DNA of 24,539 nt from CAVQUE01 sp046290435 (GTDB taxonomy: Bacteria; Actinomycetota; Acidimicrobiia; Acidimicrobiales; UBA8592). The DNA is taken from positions 1 to 24,539 of the forward strand of contig JBKAGO010000063.1 of assembly GCA_046290435.1 (NCBI GenBank), read 5' to 3'. The notes beneath the pieces are model-generated. The model saw nothing but the letters and a program-made list of their open reading frames with translations. It made no database searches and was not told the origin of the DNA. Numbering within the stretch: the stretch's first letter is position 1; every line of letters begins with the position of its first letter. A program made the position numbers and the translations under genes. Below, piece after piece: positions 7,085 through 14,364 of this stretch.

Positions 7085-7792
7085 ATGAACCACAGCGACC
7101 GATCGCAGACCCGGACCGACGGCGACGGGGCACGGGACGAGCCCTCCGACGCCGGCGGCGCGACCTCGGGCTCGGCAACCGCACCCGCCGAAGCGTCCGA
7201 GCCGACCGGTTCGACCGGGCAGAACGGAGGAAACCCCGAGCGCGGCATGCACATGGGCTACGGCCGCTTCGCCGCGATGATCGCCACCTCGACGGTGGCC
7301 ATGTTCGTCCTGATGTACCTCAACACCTTCGCCTGGGACCACGTGCGCTGGAGCGAGACCCGCTTCTACATGGCATTCGTCATGGGCGCGACGATGGCGG
7401 TCATCATGCTCGCCTTCATGCTCGGCATGTATCGCAGCACCACGATCAACATCGCCATCGTCGCCGGCGCCGTGTTGGTTTTCGCCGGCGCCCTCTGGCT
7501 CGTCCGCAGTCAGGAGACCGTGCAGGACACCTCCTACATGCGGGCGATGATCCCCCACCACTCGATCGCCATCTTGACGAGCGAACGCTCCGAGCTCGCC
7601 GATGTGCGGGTGTGCGAACTCGCCGTGGAGATCATCGAGGCACAACGGCGGGAGATCGCCGAGATGGACTGGCTGATCGACGACATCGGCGACAACGGGG
7701 CGGCCGACACCGCAGCGGAGGCCGAAGCCCGGCCCGTGCCGGACTTCACCGGCACGGCGAGCCGCACCTGCGCCACGGAAGCTGCGAACTGA
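7085..7792 (+). CDS. membrane-anchored DUF305 protein
   Basis: The 235-residue protein has an acidic, low-complexity N-terminus (1-50), a Met-rich patch (RGMHMGYGR), three predicted membrane helices (about 62-80, 94-115 and 120-140) and then a DUF305 region with the signature YMRAMIPHHSIAIL (151-164) and the long helix ELAVEIIEAQRREIAEMDWLI. DUF305 proteins are ferritin-like helical domains, some linked to copper binding or resistance, but their general function is unsettled. GGAGG at 7075-7079 fixes the start. It is divergent from the carbonic anhydrase-rhodanese operon across a 183-nt gap carrying the CsoR/CstR-like operator, which fits a metal- or sulfur-stress role; that link is inferred. 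Confidence 0.85.
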   Translation: MNHSDRSQTRTDGDGARDEPSDAGGATSGSATAPAEASEPTGSTGQNGGNPERGMHMGYGRFAAMIATSTVAMFVLMYLNTFAWDHVRWSETRFYMAFVMGATMAVIMLAFMLGMYRSTTINIAIVAGAVLVFAGALWLVRSQETVQDTSYMRAMIPHHSIAILTSERSELADVRVCELAVEIIEAQRREIAEMDWLIDDIGDNGAADTAAEAEARPVPDFTGTASRTCATEAAN

Positions 7793-7794
7793 CG

Positions 7795-7808
7795 GGCGGA
7801 GTACCGCC
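7795..7808 (+). terminator. compact GC hairpin after the DUF305 gene
   Basis: GGCGG and CCGCC form a 5-bp stem with an AGTA loop, starting 2 nt after the stop codon. There is no T-tract; such hairpins are common putative terminators in high-GC actinobacteria. Confidence 0.4.
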
Positions 7809-7902
7809 GAACTCCAGAGATCGCAATCGTCTGCGCGTTCGCGTCCTGGCGGATCCGGCGACCCGAGGGCCGACGAGACCGCCCATCCCGGTGACGCTCT
7901 GC

Positions 7903-7908
7903 AACACT
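7903..7908 (+). promoter_or_regulatory. -10-like box before the serine-hydrolase lipoprotein gene
   Basis: AACACT lies 6 nt before the ATG at 7915. It departs from TANNNT at the first base, but the identical hexamer with the same 6-nt spacing precedes murF at 22674, so a leaderless start is plausible. No Shine-Dalgarno sequence is present. Confidence 0.38.
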
Positions 7909-7914
7909 GCCGGG

Positions 7915-9258
7915 ATGCGCCGACTGATCCTCCTCTTCGTGTTCGTCGTCCCGACACTGGTGCTGGCATCGTGTGCAGACGATGACGGAACCGCCGAGGC
8001 CGCCACCGAGGAGACCGCCCTCGACGAAACCCCCGCCCCAGCCGCCGGCGAAGCATCCGGCGACGACACCGAAGGCTCCGGGGATGCTCCGCCCGTCACG
8101 ACCGAGCAAGACGAGGCCGTCGCCGAGGAGGTTGCCCCTGAGGACGGTGCGACCGCAGACGACTCCGCCGCCGACGCCGCCGCCGCCGCCGATGAGACAA
8201 CCGGATCCACCGGCGACCCCGCACCGGATCGCGATTTCTCCGCGATCGCCCCCATCATCGAGGCCAACATCGCCGAGCACGACCTGAACGGCGCCGGCCT
8301 CGTCATCGTGGACGCCGAGGACGGCATCGTCTTCGAGCAGCACTGGGGGGTCTTCGGACCCGACCGCGTCTCGCTCATCGCGTCGGCCACGAAGATGATC
8401 ACCGCAGGCGTACTCCTCCACCTCGACGACCAGGGCCTCCTCGACATCGATGCCCCGGTGGCCGAGGTCGTCGACTGGGGTGCCGCCAATCCCGACATCA
8501 CCCCGGCGCAGCTGCTGTCGAACAGCTCCGGGCTGGTGGGGCTGTTCCCGGACCCCGCCTTCGCCCCCTATCTCTGCCAGTACCTCGCCGCCGGCACGCT
8601 CCAGGAGTGCGGCGAGGCCATCTTCACGACGACCGGCGACGACGCCGATGTCGTCGCGCCCGACACCGAGTTCCGCTACGGCGGCGCCCAGTGGCAGGTC
8701 GCGGGCGCCGTGGCCGAGATCGCCTCCGGCAAGCCATGGGACCAGCTGATCGAGGAGATCTACATCGGGCCATGCGGGCTCGAGAGCCTCGAGTACAACA
8801 ATCACTTCGGCCAGTTGGCCGGAGGGTTCTCCTACCCGGAGGCCTTCGACGGCGATCCGTCGGTGCTCTCCCCCACCTCCAACCCGAACATGGAAGGTGG
8901 CGCGTTCGTCACCACCGGCGACTATGCGCAGCTGCTGTTGATGCACCTGCGCGGCGGGGTCTGCGGCGACACCCAGGTCCTGTCGCCCGATGCGCTCGCA
9001 CAGATGCACGCCGACCGGATCGCCGAGGAGTACGGCGGCAACGGCTTCACACCCGATCGTGGCTACGGCATGGGCTGGTGGGTCCAGCGCGACACGGGCC
9101 GCATCGACGATCCCGGCGCGTATGGCGCCTTCCCCTGGCTCGACCTCGACGACGGCTACGGCGCCTACCTGATCGTGGAGTCCCAGTCGGTGATCGGAGC
9201 CGAGATCGCAGCGGAGCTCGCCGAACCCGTGCACGAGGCCGTGACCACAGCCGGCTGA
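7915..9258 (+). CDS. beta-lactamase-family serine hydrolase lipoprotein
   Basis: The 447-residue protein starts with a lipoprotein signal (hydrophobic MRRLILLFVFVVPTLVLASC; lipidated C20). An acidic Ala/Glu/Asp linker of about 85 residues follows, then a class C beta-lactamase/esterase-like domain. The nucleophile motif SxxK is SATK (S157, K160). The usual YxN position is YGG (Y255), seen also in other esterase-like branches. Further family segments are LLSNSSGLVGLF, GGAFVTTGDYAQLLLMHL and GYGMGWWVQ. It should act outside the membrane as a hydrolase of esters, peptides or related substrates; drug resistance is not implied. The Cys pair in YLCQYLAAGTLQEC may be a disulfide. The SDR gene follows after 22 nt. 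Confidence 0.85.
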   Translation: MRRLILLFVFVVPTLVLASCADDDGTAEAATEETALDETPAPAAGEASGDDTEGSGDAPPVTTEQDEAVAEEVAPEDGATADDSAADAAAAADETTGSTGDPAPDRDFSAIAPIIEANIAEHDLNGAGLVIVDAEDGIVFEQHWGVFGPDRVSLIASATKMITAGVLLHLDDQGLLDIDAPVAEVVDWGAANPDITPAQLLSNSSGLVGLFPDPAFAPYLCQYLAAGTLQECGEAIFTTTGDDADVVAPDTEFRYGGAQWQVAGAVAEIASGKPWDQLIEEIYIGPCGLESLEYNNHFGQLAGGFSYPEAFDGDPSVLSPTSNPNMEGGAFVTTGDYAQLLLMHLRGGVCGDTQVLSPDALAQMHADRIAEEYGGNGFTPDRGYGMGWWVQRDTGRIDDPGAYGAFPWLDLDDGYGAYLIVESQSVIGAEIAAELAEPVHEAVTTAG

Positions 9259-9267
9259 GCCGTCTGG

Positions 9268-9273
9268 CAGACT
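9268..9273 (+). promoter_or_regulatory. -10-like box before the SDR gene
   Basis: CAGACT stands 7 nt before the ATG at 9281, in the 22-nt gap after the preceding gene; there is no Shine-Dalgarno sequence. It is a weak match (only A2 and T6 of TANNNT), so readthrough from upstream is equally possible. Confidence 0.28.
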
Positions 9274-9280
9274 GCCGCCC

Positions 9281-10144
9281 ATGACCGAGCAGCCCGACGG
9301 AACGACCTCCCGGAACCACCTCACCGACAAGGTGATCGTCATCACCGGCGGCGCCGGCGGCTTCGGCCGCCTGGTGGCGGCCAAGACCGCAGCCCGCGGG
9401 GCGCGTGTCGTCGTCGCCGACATCGACGAGGCCGGCGTCGGCGCCGTCGTCGACGAGATCATCACCGCCGGCGGAACGGCGACGGGTTCGGTGGCCGATG
9501 TCCGCGACCTCGCAGCGATGCGGGCGCTCGCCGATCACGCCGTCGAGCACCACGGCGCCATCGACGTCATGATCAACAACGCGGGCATCATGCCGCTCGC
9601 CTTCTACGCCGACCACGAGCAGGCCGCCGATGCCTGGGACCGCTGTATCGACATCAACATCAAGGGCGTGCTCAACGGCACCATCGCCGTCTACGACCAG
9701 ATGATCGCCCAGGGCCGCGGCCACGTCGTCAACCTCTCGTCGATCTATGGCAACTTCCCCGTGGCAGGCGCCGCCGTCTACGGCGCCACGAAAGCCGCGG
9801 TCAACGTCTTGTCCGATGCGCTGCGTGTCGAGTCCCAGGGGCGGATCAAGGTCACGACCGTGCGCCCCACCGGCGTTCCCGGCACCGGCCTGGGCGACGG
9901 CATCGTCAACCCACAGGCCATCTCGGGCATCCTCGGCGGGAACCAGGACGAGTTCGCCGCAGCGATCGGCGAGGTGATGAGCGGCACCGACACCGGCGGG
10001 CGCACCGACCCCGACGACATCGGCTACTGGGCGATCAGCCCCGACGAGCTCGCCGACCAGATCGTGATGGTCATCGATCAGCCCTGGGGTCTGGTGATAA
10101 GCGATCTCACCGTTCGAGCCGCCGGTGAGCACTACGTGATCTGA
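9281..10144 (+). CDS. short-chain dehydrogenase/reductase (SDR)
   Basis: This 287-residue classical SDR has every core motif: the nucleotide-binding TGGAGGFG (22-29), a basic-poor loop VVVADIDE whose Asp favours NAD(H), DVRD, the NNAG motif (99-102), N126, the catalytic serine in NLSS (153-154) and YGATK (Y167, K171). It should be a cytosolic NAD(P)-dependent oxidoreductase acting on an alcohol or ketone; the substrate cannot be told. The last 90 residues, including the GGNQDEFAAAIGEVMSGTDT stretch, form the substrate region. It follows the lipoprotein gene closely and is followed by a 7-bp hairpin. Confidence 0.9.
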   Translation: MTEQPDGTTSRNHLTDKVIVITGGAGGFGRLVAAKTAARGARVVVADIDEAGVGAVVDEIITAGGTATGSVADVRDLAAMRALADHAVEHHGAIDVMINNAGIMPLAFYADHEQAADAWDRCIDINIKGVLNGTIAVYDQMIAQGRGHVVNLSSIYGNFPVAGAAVYGATKAAVNVLSDALRVESQGRIKVTTVRPTGVPGTGLGDGIVNPQAISGILGGNQDEFAAAIGEVMSGTDTGGRTDPDDIGYWAISPDELADQIVMVIDQPWGLVISDLTVRAAGEHYVI

Positions 10145-10174
10145 CGCCGGCCCTCGGGTGTTCGCCTGCCGGCG
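10145..10174 (+). terminator. inverted repeat after the SDR gene
   Basis: CGCCGGC (10145-10151) and GCCGGCG (10168-10174) form a 7-bp GC stem with a 16-nt loop, directly after the stop codon. There is no T-tract. Confidence 0.42.
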
Positions 10175-10232
10175 GTGACGCGTTCGGTGGTGGTGCGACA
10201 TCGGTCACCTCTCGCAGCGGTCGGTCGTGGAG

Positions 10233-10390
10233 TACCATGAGAACACTCCGGTCGGGATCTCCTTCCGGTGGGTTCGCAGACGGGCAGTGGTTCTTCCGGT
10301 CATCGTGAACCGCCCCCATCTCATCCGACGACGCCTCTCGTGCATCCCGCGAACCCCCGAACGCCCTGCGCCTGCAGGGCAAGGAGCCCA
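10233..10390 (+). promoter_or_regulatory. promoter and possibly structured leader of the DEAD-box gene
   Basis: TACCAT (10233-10238) is a candidate -10, giving a leader of about 145 nt, unusual here where most genes seem leaderless. Within it CTCCTT (10259-10264) is exactly complementary to the gene's AAGGAG ribosome binding site (10381-10386). A 6-bp hairpin, GCCCTG (10363-10368) with CAGGGC (10375-10380), ends directly against that site. A 23-codon frame (ATG 10237, stop about 10306) preceded by GGAG is also present. DEAD-box helicase genes in other bacteria often have regulatory leaders, so temperature- or helicase-sensitive control is possible. Confidence 0.4.
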
Positions 10391-11863
10391 ATGCCCCCCA
10401 CTTTCGCCCAACTGGGCGTTCCCTCACCCATTGTCGACGCGCTCGCCCGTCGTGGTATCACCGAGCCCTTCGAGATCCAGGCGGCCACCATCGCCGATGC
10501 CCTCGCCGGCCGTGACGTCTGTGGCCGAGCCCCGACCGGCTCGGGCAAGACCCTCGCCTTCGGTATCCCACTCGTCGCCACCGTCGACCGCGCCCAGACC
10601 CGCCGACCCCGAGCACTCGTGCTCGCACCGACACGTGAGCTGGCCGAACAGATCACCACCGAGTTGCGCAGCTTCGCCGGCGACGTCCGGATCGCCGCCG
10701 TCTACGGCGGCGTCGGGTACGGGCCCCAGATCAACGCGTTGCGCAAGGGCGTCGACGTGCTGGTTGCCTGCCCCGGACGCCTCGAGGATCTCATCCAGCA
10801 GGGCGATGTCCAGCTGGGTGACGTCGACAAGGTCGTGCTCGACGAGGCCGACCGCATGGCCGACATGGGCTTCATGCCGGCGGTGCGCCGCCTGCTCGAC
10901 GCCACTGCTCCTTCCCGCCAGACGGTGCTGTTCTCGGCCACCCTGGACGGTGACGTCGCGAAGCTCACCCGCGACTACCAGCGCGACCCGGTCCGTCACG
11001 AAGTCGGCGAGGAGACGCCCGACATCACCGCGGCACACCATGTGTTCTGGCAGGCCGACAAGTCCCAGCGGACCGAGCTCACCGCGGAAGCGATCAATGC
11101 CGTCTGGCCGACCATCGTGTTCTGCCGGACCCGTCACGGTTCGGACCGCTTGACCAAGCAACTCAGCCGCAGCGACATCAAGGCAGTCGCCATCCACGGC
11201 GGCCGTAGTCAGGGCCAGCGCACCCGCGCTCTGGCCGACTTCGCCGCAGGTCGGGTCCATGCGCTCATCGCCACCGACGTCGCAGCGCGCGGCATCCACG
11301 TCGACGGCGTCGCCCAGGTCATCCACTTCGATCCGCCCGAGGACCACAAGACCTACGTGCACCGCTCGGGGCGCACCGCACGTGCGGGCGAGGGCGGCGT
11401 CGTGCTGTCGCTCGTGCAGCCGGATCAGCGCAAGGACACCCGTCGCCTCCAGCGCGAAGTCGACCTCGACGAACCGATCGCCGATCCCGACGCCGGTGCA
11501 CTACGCGACCTGTCGAACGCTCCGGTTCGCCAGCTGGCACCAGCCCAGCCCGGAAACGAGGGCTCTCGATCCGACGGCGCCCGGTCCGGAGCCCAGGGCA
11601 CGTCGTCGCGGCGTGGCGGCGGCCAGGGCCGTCGCGGCCAGGGCGGCGGCAAGCGCCAAGGTCAGGCCGGCAAGGCATCTGCCGGAAACGGACAGGGCCG
11701 GAACGGCCGGCGGTCGGGCGGCGGTCAGGCGTCCTCGGGCGACGGTTCGGCGAGCCCGTCTGGTGCACGTTCGGGCGGCGGCCGTTCGGGCAACGCCAAG
11801 TCCGCCACCTCGAACCGCAAGGCCCGCCGCGCGCCGCTCCAACAGGGCAAGCGGGCCGGCTGA
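10391..11863 (+). CDS. DEAD-box ATP-dependent RNA helicase
   Basis: The 490-residue helicase has the full motif set: Q-motif (F5 and GITEPFEIQ), Walker A APTGSGKT (47-54), PTRELA (80-85), DEAD (151-154), SAT (182-184), IVFCRTR, ATDVAARGIHV and HRSGRTARAG (324-333). It should unwind or remodel RNA using ATP, in ribosome assembly or mRNA decay. The last 110 or so residues are a low-complexity tail of Gly, Arg, Ser, Gln and Lys (for example RRGGGQGRRGQGGGKRQGQ), typical of RhlE/CsdA-like proteins and useful for non-specific RNA binding. AAGGAG 4 nt upstream fixes the start at 10391, although the frame is open further upstream. Confidence 0.93.
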   Translation: MPPTFAQLGVPSPIVDALARRGITEPFEIQAATIADALAGRDVCGRAPTGSGKTLAFGIPLVATVDRAQTRRPRALVLAPTRELAEQITTELRSFAGDVRIAAVYGGVGYGPQINALRKGVDVLVACPGRLEDLIQQGDVQLGDVDKVVLDEADRMADMGFMPAVRRLLDATAPSRQTVLFSATLDGDVAKLTRDYQRDPVRHEVGEETPDITAAHHVFWQADKSQRTELTAEAINAVWPTIVFCRTRHGSDRLTKQLSRSDIKAVAIHGGRSQGQRTRALADFAAGRVHALIATDVAARGIHVDGVAQVIHFDPPEDHKTYVHRSGRTARAGEGGVVLSLVQPDQRKDTRRLQREVDLDEPIADPDAGALRDLSNAPVRQLAPAQPGNEGSRSDGARSGAQGTSSRRGGGQGRRGQGGGKRQGQAGKASAGNGQGRNGRRSGGGQASSGDGSASPSGARSGGGRSGNAKSATSNRKARRAPLQQGKRAG

Positions 11864-11886
11864 ACCGGCTCCGGAGCGGCCCATCG

Positions 11887-11904
11887 CGCTCCCTCCCAGG
11901 AGCG
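11887..11904 (+). terminator. hairpin after the DEAD-box gene
   Basis: CGCTCC (11887-11892) and GGAGCG (11899-11904) form a 6-bp stem with a 6-nt loop, 23 nt after the stop codon. There is no T-tract. Confidence 0.45.
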
Positions 11905-11932
11905 GCGACGGGTCCGCCTCCGGCCCGCGCGA

Positions 11933-11938
11933 TACCGT
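11933..11938 (+). promoter_or_regulatory. -10 box upstream of the patatin-like gene
   Basis: TACCGT fits TANNNT and lies 44 nt before the ATG at 11983, giving a leader of about 38 nt. The same hexamer precedes the selenoprotein gene at 17893. No strong Shine-Dalgarno sequence is visible in the leader. Confidence 0.35.
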
Positions 11939-11982
11939 CGGTTCGGCCACCCCGAAACCTCGACGACGCAGCGAGTTCACCC

Positions 11983-12888
11983 ATGGCCGATCCCGTTTCC
12001 CGAAGAGGTGATCCCTTCGCCGACTGGCCCCGTCCCCTCGCGTTCGTGCTGTCGGGTGGGGGTGCATACGGCGCCACCCAGGTCGGCATGCTGGGCGCGC
12101 TCGCCGAAGCCGGGGTCGTCCCGGATCTCGTGGTCGGCGCCTCGGTGGGTGCGCTCAACGGCGTCGTGGTCGCAGCGCACGCCGACGATGCCGCCGACCG
12201 GCTCGCCGACGTCTGGCGCCGGATCGACCGGCGCACGATCTTCGGTGGTGGCGCCGTACGTGCGATGGCGACGCTGGTACGCACCCGCGCCAGCCTCTGC
12301 CGGCCCGACCTCCTCGCCGGTCTGATCGGCGAACACATCGACCACGAGACCTTCGAGGGCCTGCCCGTTCCGTTCGCCGCCGTCGCGACCGACCTCTTCA
12401 CCGGCGAGCCCGAGCTGCTCAGCACCGGCGCGATCGGTCCTGCGCTGCTGGCGAGCGCGGCGATCCCGGGCGTGTTCCCGCGCGTCGAGATCGGCGGCCG
12501 CCACTACGTCGACGGCGGCGTGTCCGCCAATGTTCCGATCCGCCAGGCGATCACCTTCGGCGCAGCCAGCGCGCTCGTCCTCGACGCCAATCCCGCCCAC
12601 ACCGCCGACCGTCCGCCGCAGGGCCTGGTGCCGAGTCTGGTGCACACCGTGTCGGTGATGTTGCGCTCCCAGCGCGCCCACGCGGTGGACGAACTCGCCC
12701 ACAGGTACCGGGTCGTGGGTCTCCCCCAGGTGACGCCTGCAGACATGAGCTCGTTCGACTTCCGACGTAGCACCGAGCTGATCGATGCCGCGCACCGTCA
12801 CACCGCGGCCTTCCTCGCATCCTGGTCGGAGTCGGATCCCGGTCCGCCCGGGGTCGACCAGGACCACCGGCCCCGACGCATCGACTGA
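11983..12888 (+). CDS. patatin-like phospholipase/acyl hydrolase
   Basis: This 301-residue protein is a bacterial patatin-like hydrolase of RssA size. It has the oxyanion loop SGGGAYGATQ (24-33), the nucleophile elbow GASVGALN (S54 in GxSxG) and the catalytic aspartate in DGGVSANVP (D177), forming the Ser-Asp dyad. It should cleave acyl chains from lipids in the cytosol or at the inner membrane face; there is no signal peptide or membrane segment. The C-terminal 30 residues are polar and likely disordered. It converges with the gene at 12909 across only 20 nt. Confidence 0.9.
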   Translation: MADPVSRRGDPFADWPRPLAFVLSGGGAYGATQVGMLGALAEAGVVPDLVVGASVGALNGVVVAAHADDAADRLADVWRRIDRRTIFGGGAVRAMATLVRTRASLCRPDLLAGLIGEHIDHETFEGLPVPFAAVATDLFTGEPELLSTGAIGPALLASAAIPGVFPRVEIGGRHYVDGGVSANVPIRQAITFGAASALVLDANPAHTADRPPQGLVPSLVHTVSVMLRSQRAHAVDELAHRYRVVGLPQVTPADMSSFDFRRSTELIDAAHRHTAAFLASWSESDPGPPGVDQDHRPRRID

Positions 12889-12892
12889 GGAT

Positions 12893-12904
12893 CGCTCCGG
12901 AGCG
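12893..12904. terminator. 12-bp palindrome between convergent genes
   Basis: CGCTCCGGAGCG is a perfect palindrome in the 20-nt gap between two converging genes. As RNA it can only form a 4-bp stem with a CCGG loop, so any terminator role is weak. Confidence 0.3.
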
Positions 12905-12908
12905 TCGG

Positions 12909-14189
12909 TCAGGAGGCCGCTGCGGCGGTGCCTGCCAGGGTCCGCCCGAGCGGGAACGTGGTGACGATCTCGACGTCGTCACCGTCGACGTAGGCGATCG
13001 TGGTGTCGCTGAAGACCACCACCCGCCCGTCTTCGAGAACCGTGGCGTCGAGGCAGCCGACCGGTAGGGGATGCAGCGCCGTCAGCGAGGACACACCGCT
13101 CCTGTCGGCCACGACCACCACAGAGCTCCCGAAGCGCTGGAGGACGACGGCGACGGCCTCGTCGCCGTCGGTTCCGGCGGCGCTTCTCGTCGGCACGGGG
13201 ACCATCAGGCCGCATCGTTGCCGGAATCGCTCGTCGGGCAGCTCCACCGTCTCGGAGGACCGCAGGTCGACGAGCTCGAGGTCCCCACAGTCGAGCGTGT
13301 CGTCACAGCTGCGGGTCAGAACCCAGTCGTGAGCTCCGGCGACGACCTCGCCGTCGACGTCGAGACGCCGTGCGCTCGAACCCGTGATGAGATAGCGATC
13401 CCCGCCCGCGTCGACGACGAGCCCGGAAGCCACCGCCAGCTGTGGTCGCGGGAGTCGCTCGAGGTCTCCGTCGCGGTCGAGCCAACGGTCCACGATGCGG
13501 TCGTCGACGAGGTCCCAGCGGAAGAACCCGTACGGGCTCTCGACCCACGCCATACGGCCGTCGGGGCTCACGGCCTCGAGACCCAGGGGTGTGACCGATG
13601 CCGTTGTCGTCACATCGACGAGGGACACGATCTCCACCCGATCGGCAGTGATGGCCAGCGTCAGATACGAGCCATCGGCGAGTTGGGCGACAGCGGTGTC
13701 GGATCCGAAGAAGCGGATGTCGACGAACTCGGCCAGCCCGAGCAGGGACCGGTTGTCGAGGAACGTCGCCGCTCCCGTCGCGCTGTCGACGCGCACGAAG
13801 TCGACGATGCCGCCGTCGATCGGCCGGGTGGCCATGACCAGCGTCGTCGCCATGGCCACCGGCGGGATCGCCGCCGTCGCTGCATGGCGACGATCCGATT
13901 CGGTATCGCCGGTGGCGGCATCTCCCCGCGCGGCGTCCCCGGAGCCGTCGCGATCGTCGGGAGCGACGGCCGGGACCGCCGTCGCAGCCGTCTCGGGCGC
14001 CGGTGCATCGCTACCGCCGTCGTCGTCGCCGAACAGTGTCGTGGCTGCGAGGGCTGCTACAGCCATGACAGCGAGCACCGGCAGCAGCCACGGGCGCCGG
14101 ATGCGGACGGTGTCGGTGGCGTCGACGGCGGCACTGCCGTCGGACTCGTCGCGCAGGTCGACGACGTGGGCATCGTCGGGATCGACCAT
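12909..14189 (-). CDS. membrane-anchored protein of unknown function, beta-propeller-like
   Basis: The 426-residue protein has a cytoplasmic N-terminus of about 31 residues, one membrane helix (about 32-54, WLLPVLAVMAVAALAATTLF), a low-complexity acidic/Ala linker to about residue 110, and a large extracytoplasmic domain. That domain is rich in short strand-turn units such as VSPDGRMAWVESPYGFFRWDL and LEDGRVVVFSDTTIAYVDGD, suggestive of a beta-propeller, but I recognise no family. Four cysteines (CDDTLDC, CGLM, VGCL) could form disulfides. The start at 14189 follows a TACGTT box by 7 nt. The gene stands alone, convergent with the patatin-like gene. Confidence 0.72.
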   Translation of the reverse strand: MVDPDDAHVVDLRDESDGSAAVDATDTVRIRRPWLLPVLAVMAVAALAATTLFGDDDGGSDAPAPETAATAVPAVAPDDRDGSGDAARGDAATGDTESDRRHAATAAIPPVAMATTLVMATRPIDGGIVDFVRVDSATGAATFLDNRSLLGLAEFVDIRFFGSDTAVAQLADGSYLTLAITADRVEIVSLVDVTTTASVTPLGLEAVSPDGRMAWVESPYGFFRWDLVDDRIVDRWLDRDGDLERLPRPQLAVASGLVVDAGGDRYLITGSSARRLDVDGEVVAGAHDWVLTRSCDDTLDCGDLELVDLRSSETVELPDERFRQRCGLMVPVPTRSAAGTDGDEAVAVVLQRFGSSVVVVADRSGVSSLTALHPLPVGCLDATVLEDGRVVVFSDTTIAYVDGDDVEIVTTFPLGRTLAGTAAAAS

Positions 14190-14196
14190 GGGATCG

Positions 14197-14202
14197 AACG
14201 TA
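14197..14202 (-). promoter_or_regulatory. -10 box of leaderless promoter for the membrane-anchored protein
   Basis: TACGTT on the minus strand lies 7 nt before the ATG at 14189, fitting the leaderless pattern seen across the window. Confidence 0.52.
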
Positions 14203-14258
14203 CTCGCTCCTCACGGCGCCCTCCCGGCAGCCCGGCACAACAAGCGATGCTGCGCGTG

Positions 14259-14322
14259 CGGGCCGCTCGGGCCCGGCATCTCCCGCTCTCGTTCGCTGCG
14301 CTCACGGGCCGCTCGGGCCCGG
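14259..14322. repeat. 18-bp direct repeat flanking a REP-like palindromic stretch
   Basis: CGGGCCGCTCGGGCCCGG occurs at 14259-14276 and again, identical, at 14305-14322. Each copy can fold (GGGCC/GGCCC around a 5-nt loop). The stretch between includes CTCGTTCGCTGCGCTCACGG, a composition typical of dispersed intergenic repeats in high-GC genomes. The element fills the upstream half of the gap between the genes at 14189 and 14365. Confidence 0.6.
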
Positions 14323-14334
14323 GTCACTTGCGAA

Positions 14335-14364
14335 GACATAACGGCATGTTTATATTTGCATGTC
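14335..14364 (+). promoter_or_regulatory. promoter and candidate operator of the ArsR-methyltransferase/metF operon
   Basis: An AT-rich island just before the ATG holds TATATT (14351-14356, a -10 candidate 8 nt from the start). It is embedded in repeated half-sites: ACAT (14336-14339) and ATGT (14346-14349) as an inverted pair with 6 nt between, and the direct repeat GCATGT at 14344-14349 and 14358-14363. Binding by the ArsR-type product of the first gene would occlude the promoter, suggesting autoregulation. Confidence 0.45.

Noticed and set aside
6263..8056. 597-codon minus-strand frame that would extend carbonic anhydrase far upstream
   Set aside because: The conserved domain begins shortly after Met 6901, which has GGAGG 7 nt upstream; the extension would run through the promoter and the divergent DUF305 gene.
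7915..9258. True antibiotic-inactivating beta-lactamase
   Set aside because: Lacks the YxN and KTG-type motifs in recognisable form; the domain is of the broad serine hydrolase/esterase group.
9268..9281. A confident independent promoter for the SDR gene
   Set aside because: CAGACT matches only two positions of TANNNT; listed at low confidence because readthrough from the lipoprotein gene is just as likely.
7534..9465. 643-codon minus-strand frame opposite DUF305 and the serine hydrolase
   Set aside because: Gly/Val-rich antisense shadow; the plus strand holds lipobox, SxxK and YGG motifs in order.
10237..10308. 23-codon uORF in the DEAD-box leader as a separate gene
   Set aside because: It has a GGAG but overlaps the proposed -10 box and has no conserved or run-type peptide feature; kept only as part of the leader description.
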